Translations under genes and position numbers: made by a program | Notes under the pieces: generated by a model | The model's input: only the letters and a program-made list of their open reading frames with translations | What the model was told of the DNA's origin: nothing | The model's database searches: none | Shown: positions 61,001 through 64,000 of the stretch, piece by piece | Position numbering within the stretch: position 1 is the first letter of the stretch | Layout: the number at the start of each line of letters is the position of its first letter | Source of the DNA: Bacteroidota bacterium | GTDB lineage: Bacteria; Bacteroidota; Bacteroidia; Bacteroidales; UBA12077 | Length of the DNA: 64,000 nt | NCBI GenBank assembly: GCA_020444275.1 | Contig: JAHLLG010000003.1 | Location: 248,001 to 312,000, forward strand | Reading direction: 5' to 3'

Positions 61001-61331
61001 AATTAATACCAGGAATTATAAAAATGGTCTGAATGATATTCCTATTGATCAGACTACAGACCCAAATGGAGTATTTGGAGGAACAAATTTACCTCAGGCA
61101 AGAATTGACTCATATAATGAGTATAAGGAGTTATTTATTATTGCTGCATTCAATCCAGCATTTCAGTATGAAATGGATTTTGGTGATGGAACTACGGAAA
61201 TAATTGAAAGAAGTAGTGTAATGCATCACTACACCGAAGTAGGAACCTATACTGTCGTTCTGAAAGAAGCGCTTGATGGGATTGTAGTGAACCAGGATGA
61301 GATAACCATAACACTAGGACCAGAGCAATAA
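58056..61331 (+). CDS. large secreted SpvB/RHS-like protein with C-terminal PKD-like domain
   Basis: 1091 residues with a signal peptide (MRKIILFFTLLIININSFA). Residues about 45-110 have the SpvB/RHS-associated start common in Bacteroidota (YTGIPKINIPLW, GSSVGLGWSLKAGGAIYRIVRG). A long region with YD-like motifs follows (FNYGSNNELISIEVSG, YRYIYDISGKLVAKTD). The last 80 residues are PKD-like (QYEMDFGDGTTEI, EVGTYTVVLKE). There is no RHS core or toxin tail, so it may be the shell-forming half of a system completed by later genes, or an adhesin. Surface or extracellular. Confidence 0.75.
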   Translation: MRKIILFFTLLIININSFATDPDYWVKHSPDYMLPSTEAISRIKHIARPPALYTGIPKINIPLWNNKMCSYSMNLEYYAGGIQVSELGSSVGLGWSLKAGGAIYRIVRGFPDDLADKGYLSCPDEIKDLYNNDLDLMINQDAQELNNIGDQYDSAPDLFYYEFNGIKGSFIFDLNGNIVPILKTNLKITADINELGEINGFIIRTSDGIKYNFDVPEEITINSINGENTDVSSIIDTTYSSYISAWYLSNGTNISDGKESYQYEQVTLSVNRSLYQYAFYNEAGTRIEDMVRANLTIERPRLISASDKNSITKFNYGSNNELISIEVSGIIPSFADPVISEVLNIRFNYGTFTSASTDVNRIRKLISVEYGSENSSGEFILFNKYDFEYNEDLDIPAEYSTQQDLWGYYKANSSSSILLPEMQCSNGYYESLVVNPESINLSGANRITDPASIQVGLLNKIITMQGGETEYFYGAQSFMYGGKLIQGGGARIDSIKYDDPDSDFPGTVIKYNYTNYDEAEQSTGVLIAKPNFAYDLKYHESIPQNTFHYAKLTHGLNMPFGIPVYYKQVTVDNGFGYTVSDYEMPVPNSSYMAMGIDFQDDTSLVYEGYYCTAISYKDSHFKINYSYGLRPYLIRKRSFGEDNTIIHESILTYEDVQNEYLVAGFKCSPRLHKNLGDPISDTRTLHKFFYPVAWKLLESKQDINYENGSSFDHLTEYSYSDYLTSFRLVTETSWYDTDGNKHIKEVKYPFSFSVDGYTLSSDIQQYNEEVEQTLTSEDYKTYLPDGLYYLKKGINPDILPPENTSISNASKNTVGLITLWRQKNYTIPVEVIEWIEIDGQKRILSSTLRTFKKLPNQKVVPHIDYEYNGPTSFVFPSSDIINDIFKVSKNYEFAKEYVSYNEDGNVTKTRSANGLEIDYAWTEQGTYLKSKTFNSTNTEYYSYKPLVGLISQTDVNGNEYRYIYDISGKLVAKTDQSNNIKEINTRNYKNGLNDIPIDQTTDPNGVFGGTNLPQARIDSYNEYKELFIIAAFNPAFQYEMDFGDGTTEIIERSSVMHHYTEVGTYTVVLKEALDGIVVNQDEITITLGPEQ

Positions 61332-61365
61332 TTTCTTGGTATAATATTTATAAAGGGATAAAGTT

Positions 61366-64000
61366 ATGATACGATATAAAAATATAGCTATAATAAGTTT
61401 AATAATCCTAATTGCATTGCTAAGTAATTTTAAAGGTTATTCACAATGCGTAACAACTACCCCTCCGGAAGAGATAAATTTTACAGCTTCAGGAGGAACA
61501 CAAATAGTTACTACATTAGCAGGAGGAAGATGTTTATTGGAGGTTTCAGATAACCGATCATGGATTTCAACATATTATGATTTTCTATCTAAAGAACTTT
61601 CTGTTACAGTAACTGGCAATTCAGGAGATTCTAGAAGTGGTTGGATTACTATTGAAGAATATGTAATAAATATTAACCAGGCAGGGGTACCACCGGCCAG
61701 ACCGGGGACTATTTCAGGAGCATCATCATTATGCCCGAATCATTCAGAAACGTATTCAATAAGTTCAGTAGCGAATGCAACTAGTTACACCTGGATTGTG
61801 CCGTCAGGAGCATCAATTGTATCCGGGCAAGGGACAACACAAGTTGAAGTAGATTTTGGTTCAGCCTCAGGATATGTTAAAGTAAGAGCAAATAATTCAA
61901 ATGGATCAAGTTCATATCGTTTAAAATATGTAACAGTAAACGCTGCTCCAAATGTATATAATGTAACTGGAGGCGGAGACTTTTGCATAGAAACAGGGAA
62001 GGTGATTAGCTTGGATGGTTCCCAATCTGGAGTTACTTACCAATTGTTGCTAAACGGTTCTAGTATTCGTGGCTCGGAACCAGGAACAGGATCAGAAATT
62101 AGTTTTGAAAGGCAATTTATTGAAGGTAGATATACAGTAGTTGCAACAAACACGTCGGGATGTACGACTCAAATGTTTAAATATGCTAGATTAACTGCAG
62201 TTTCACCACCATCTGCTTATTCAGTTACCGGCGGTGGTTCATATTGTGAAGGGGGTCAGGGTGCAGAGATTGGTTTAGACGGTTCACAGTCAGGAGTTAC
62301 ATATAACCTGATATTAAATGGTTCGTCGGTAAAAAGTAGCGAAATAGGAACAGGAGCAGCCATAAGTTTTGGAAATCAGACTACTGCCGGAACTTATACT
62401 GTTGAGACTTCAAATTCGGAATGTACAACAGTGATGAACGGATCCGCGAATATTACCGTTTCTTCTTTACCTGTATCTTATTCAGTAACAGGGGGCGGTT
62501 CATATTGTAGCGATGGTTCAGGAGTTTCGATTGGATTAAGTAACTCTCAGAAAGGAGTTAGCTATCAACTTAAACTTGATGCAGATGGTAACTCGGGTAG
62601 CCCGGTAGTAGGAGTAAAAGATGGGTTTTCCATAGGTTTTGGTAAACGAACAGTACCAGGCAATTATACGGTTGTTGCCACAAACTCAAATGGCTGTTCA
62701 ACAACAATGAGCGGTTCGAAAACTATTACAGTATTATCATTACCAACTGTTTATGCAGTGACAGGAGGAGGTGCATATTGCAATGGTGGTTCTGGGGTTG
62801 AAATAGGTTTAAGCGATACGCAGACAGGAGTTACTTACCAGCTTAAACGTGATGGATCCAATACAGGAAATCCAATTGCAGGAACAGGCGCATCTATTAG
62901 TTTTGGAAATCAAACTGCAGCTGGCACTTATACGGTTGTTGCCACTAATTCTCAGGGTTGTTCTAAAACAATGAGTGGCAGTGCTTCCATAACCATAAAA
63001 TCCCTCCCAATACCACCTTCTCCAATAAATGATGAAAGATGTGGAAAAGGTATTGTTAACCTGAAGGCAAACCCGGAATTGTCTGAAGGACAAACAGTGT
63101 GGTTTAATTCAGGTGGAACTGAACAAATTAATACAGGTACAGCGTATTCTCCATACATTCTTGAAACTACCAATTACATAGTAAAAACGTATAATATTAA
63201 TTCAAAATGTTATAGTACTCCCGTAACAGTAACCGGGGCTGTTAATCCTAAACCAACTAAATTTGATGTAACAGGAGGTGGAGTAAATTGTGATGGCAGT
63301 CAGGGAGTATCCATAAACTTAAGTGGCTCTGAATTAAATATGTCATATCAATTAAAACGGGATGGAACGATTGTTGACAATAAAACAGGGACTGGAGGTT
63401 CAATTACATATGAAGATATTACAACTCCTGGTGATTATAAAATTTACACAGATAATAGTGCAAGCGGTTGTTCAATAGCTATGAATGGAACTGCTTCGAT
63501 AACTGAAGGAACATCACCAACTGTTTTTTATGTTTCCGGAGGTGGATCTATTTGCAGTGGAGGCGAAGGAGCAGTTGTAAATTTAAGTAATACTCAGGAC
63601 GAAGTTACATATCATTTGTTGCGAGATGGAATTAATACTGGTATATCGATATCTGGAGGTGGACTTCCTATTAGTTTTGAAAATATTACCGATGCTGGAA
63701 CTTATACCATTAGAGCAATAAACAATATAAGTGGGTGTTCAAAATTAATGAAGCTCAAAGCAATAGTTTGGGTGAATACACCACCTGATGTTCCTGTTTC
63801 AGTAGAGGGTGATACTCGCAGTGGTTATGGTCCTGTAACCTTATCTGCAGAACCTGGTACCGAAGGATGTGTAGTAAATTGGTATACATCCGATGGAGAA
63901 TTTATTCAATCAGGTGAAACCTACACTCCAAATCTTTTCAGGAGTACAGATTATAAAGTTACAACCTATAACACCGAAACAGGTTGTGAGAGTGATGAGG
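61366..64000 (+). CDS. secreted repeat protein with BACON-like and about six 85-90-residue repeats, partial
   Basis: It is absent from the ORF track because it runs off the window; 878 codons are open from the ATG at 61366. A signal peptide is followed by a BACON-like segment (INFTASGGTQIV, DNRSWISTYY) and a PKD-like domain (TSYTWIVPSGASIVSGQG). Then come repeats of the form VTGGGSYCxGGxGVxIGLSxSQxGVTYQL, GTGxxISFGNQT and GTYTVVATN. Two different Ig/PKD-like modules interrupt or follow. It is probably a long adhesin or surface scaffold. No anchoring or sorting signal is visible because the end is missing. Confidence 0.8.
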   Translation, partial: MIRYKNIAIISLIILIALLSNFKGYSQCVTTTPPEEINFTASGGTQIVTTLAGGRCLLEVSDNRSWISTYYDFLSKELSVTVTGNSGDSRSGWITIEEYVININQAGVPPARPGTISGASSLCPNHSETYSISSVANATSYTWIVPSGASIVSGQGTTQVEVDFGSASGYVKVRANNSNGSSSYRLKYVTVNAAPNVYNVTGGGDFCIETGKVISLDGSQSGVTYQLLLNGSSIRGSEPGTGSEISFERQFIEGRYTVVATNTSGCTTQMFKYARLTAVSPPSAYSVTGGGSYCEGGQGAEIGLDGSQSGVTYNLILNGSSVKSSEIGTGAAISFGNQTTAGTYTVETSNSECTTVMNGSANITVSSLPVSYSVTGGGSYCSDGSGVSIGLSNSQKGVSYQLKLDADGNSGSPVVGVKDGFSIGFGKRTVPGNYTVVATNSNGCSTTMSGSKTITVLSLPTVYAVTGGGAYCNGGSGVEIGLSDTQTGVTYQLKRDGSNTGNPIAGTGASISFGNQTAAGTYTVVATNSQGCSKTMSGSASITIKSLPIPPSPINDERCGKGIVNLKANPELSEGQTVWFNSGGTEQINTGTAYSPYILETTNYIVKTYNINSKCYSTPVTVTGAVNPKPTKFDVTGGGVNCDGSQGVSINLSGSELNMSYQLKRDGTIVDNKTGTGGSITYEDITTPGDYKIYTDNSASGCSIAMNGTASITEGTSPTVFYVSGGGSICSGGEGAVVNLSNTQDEVTYHLLRDGINTGISISGGGLPISFENITDAGTYTIRAINNISGCSKLMKLKAIVWVNTPPDVPVSVEGDTRSGYGPVTLSAEPGTEGCVVNWYTSDGEFIQSGETYTPNLFRSTDYKVTTYNTETGCESDE
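61950..63770 (+). repeat. six diverged repeats of about 260 bp within the secreted protein gene
   Basis: Units begin near 61950, 62212, 62472, 62740, 63256 and 63520. Each opens with VTGGG or VSGGG, then a Cys, and has a second Cys after VATN or similar, suggesting one disulfide per unit. Units 2-4 are the most alike. An unrelated Ig-like module of about 80 residues separates units 4 and 5. Confidence 0.8.

Noticed and set aside
61950-63770. CRISPR or DNA tandem repeat
   Set aside because: The repeats are long, diverged and in frame with a secreted protein; they are protein-domain repeats.

Overview
The window is an AT-rich stretch of a Bacteroidota chromosome. Supporting signs are a TonB-dependent receptor with an STN-like N-terminus followed by DUF4249 lipoproteins, many lipoproteins and secreted repeat proteins, and a homodimeric AceE-type pyruvate dehydrogenase. 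An order such as Marinilabiliales is plausible, but that is inference only. No complete rRNA, tRNA, CRISPR array or insertion sequence was seen.

Layout. (1) 1-5.6 kb, minus strand: an outer-membrane operon of a hypothetical exported protein, a TonB-dependent receptor and two DUF4249 lipoproteins, the last cut by the window edge. (2) 5.9-6.6 kb: a TetR regulator behind two abutting palindromes. (3) 6.9-10.8 kb: a hybrid histidine kinase and an NtrC-type sigma-54 activator. (4) 11-16 kb: six-BON periplasmic protein, SDR, superoxide dismutase, encapsulated-ferritin homologue, encapsulin shell and PfkB. (5) 16-27.9 kb: methyltransferase; GH127-like protein, GT2, flippase-like protein and START-like protein; MscS; then SHOCT protein, a CPH-type P1B ATPase, redoxin, DUF302, APC transporter and a membrane protein with an RCK_C-like domain. 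(6) 27.9-33.8 kb, minus strand: GpmA, DUF2188, flavin reductase, DJ-1/PfpI, CsbD, a disulfide-reductase-like flavoprotein and OsmC, mixed with at least two decayed genes. (7) 34-42.5 kb: rhodanese, PDH E1-E2-E3, a Usp-like protein, APC permease and a small membrane protein. (8) 42.8-53.5 kb: two EF-hand proteins, three-BON protein, dodecin, SDR, DJ-1, HdeD, SpoIIAA-like, carbinolamine dehydratase, NAD salvage pair, Usp, BASS transporter and a coiled-coil lipoprotein. (9) 53.6-55.1 kb: a DUF4249 fragment and an intact DUF4249 gene. (10) 55.09 kb to the end: what looks like a displaced tmRNA 3' end with its terminator, then a pseudopilin, prepilin peptidase and GspE-type ATPase, a large SpvB/RHS-like secreted protein, and a repeat-rich secreted protein running off the window.

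Main observation. Between 10.8 and 53 kb the promoter regions of many unrelated stress and energy genes share two signals. One is a 17-bp imperfect palindrome, roughly TGTGG-N7-CCACA, often in pairs 19-22 bp apart centre to centre. The other is a TGG(C/T)A(T/C) box about 40-75 bp before the start codon. At two genes (the Usp protein starting at 51715 and the BASS transporter starting at 52776) the box is part of an exact GG-N10-GC sigma-54 -24/-12 promoter. With a sigma-54 activator and a multi-domain sensor kinase next to the cluster, the simplest reading is a local sigma-54 stress/dormancy regulon. It would join an encapsulin compartment, SOD, universal stress proteins, PDH, ion and metal transport and NAD salvage. 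The regulon model is inference; the motifs are read directly from the sequence.
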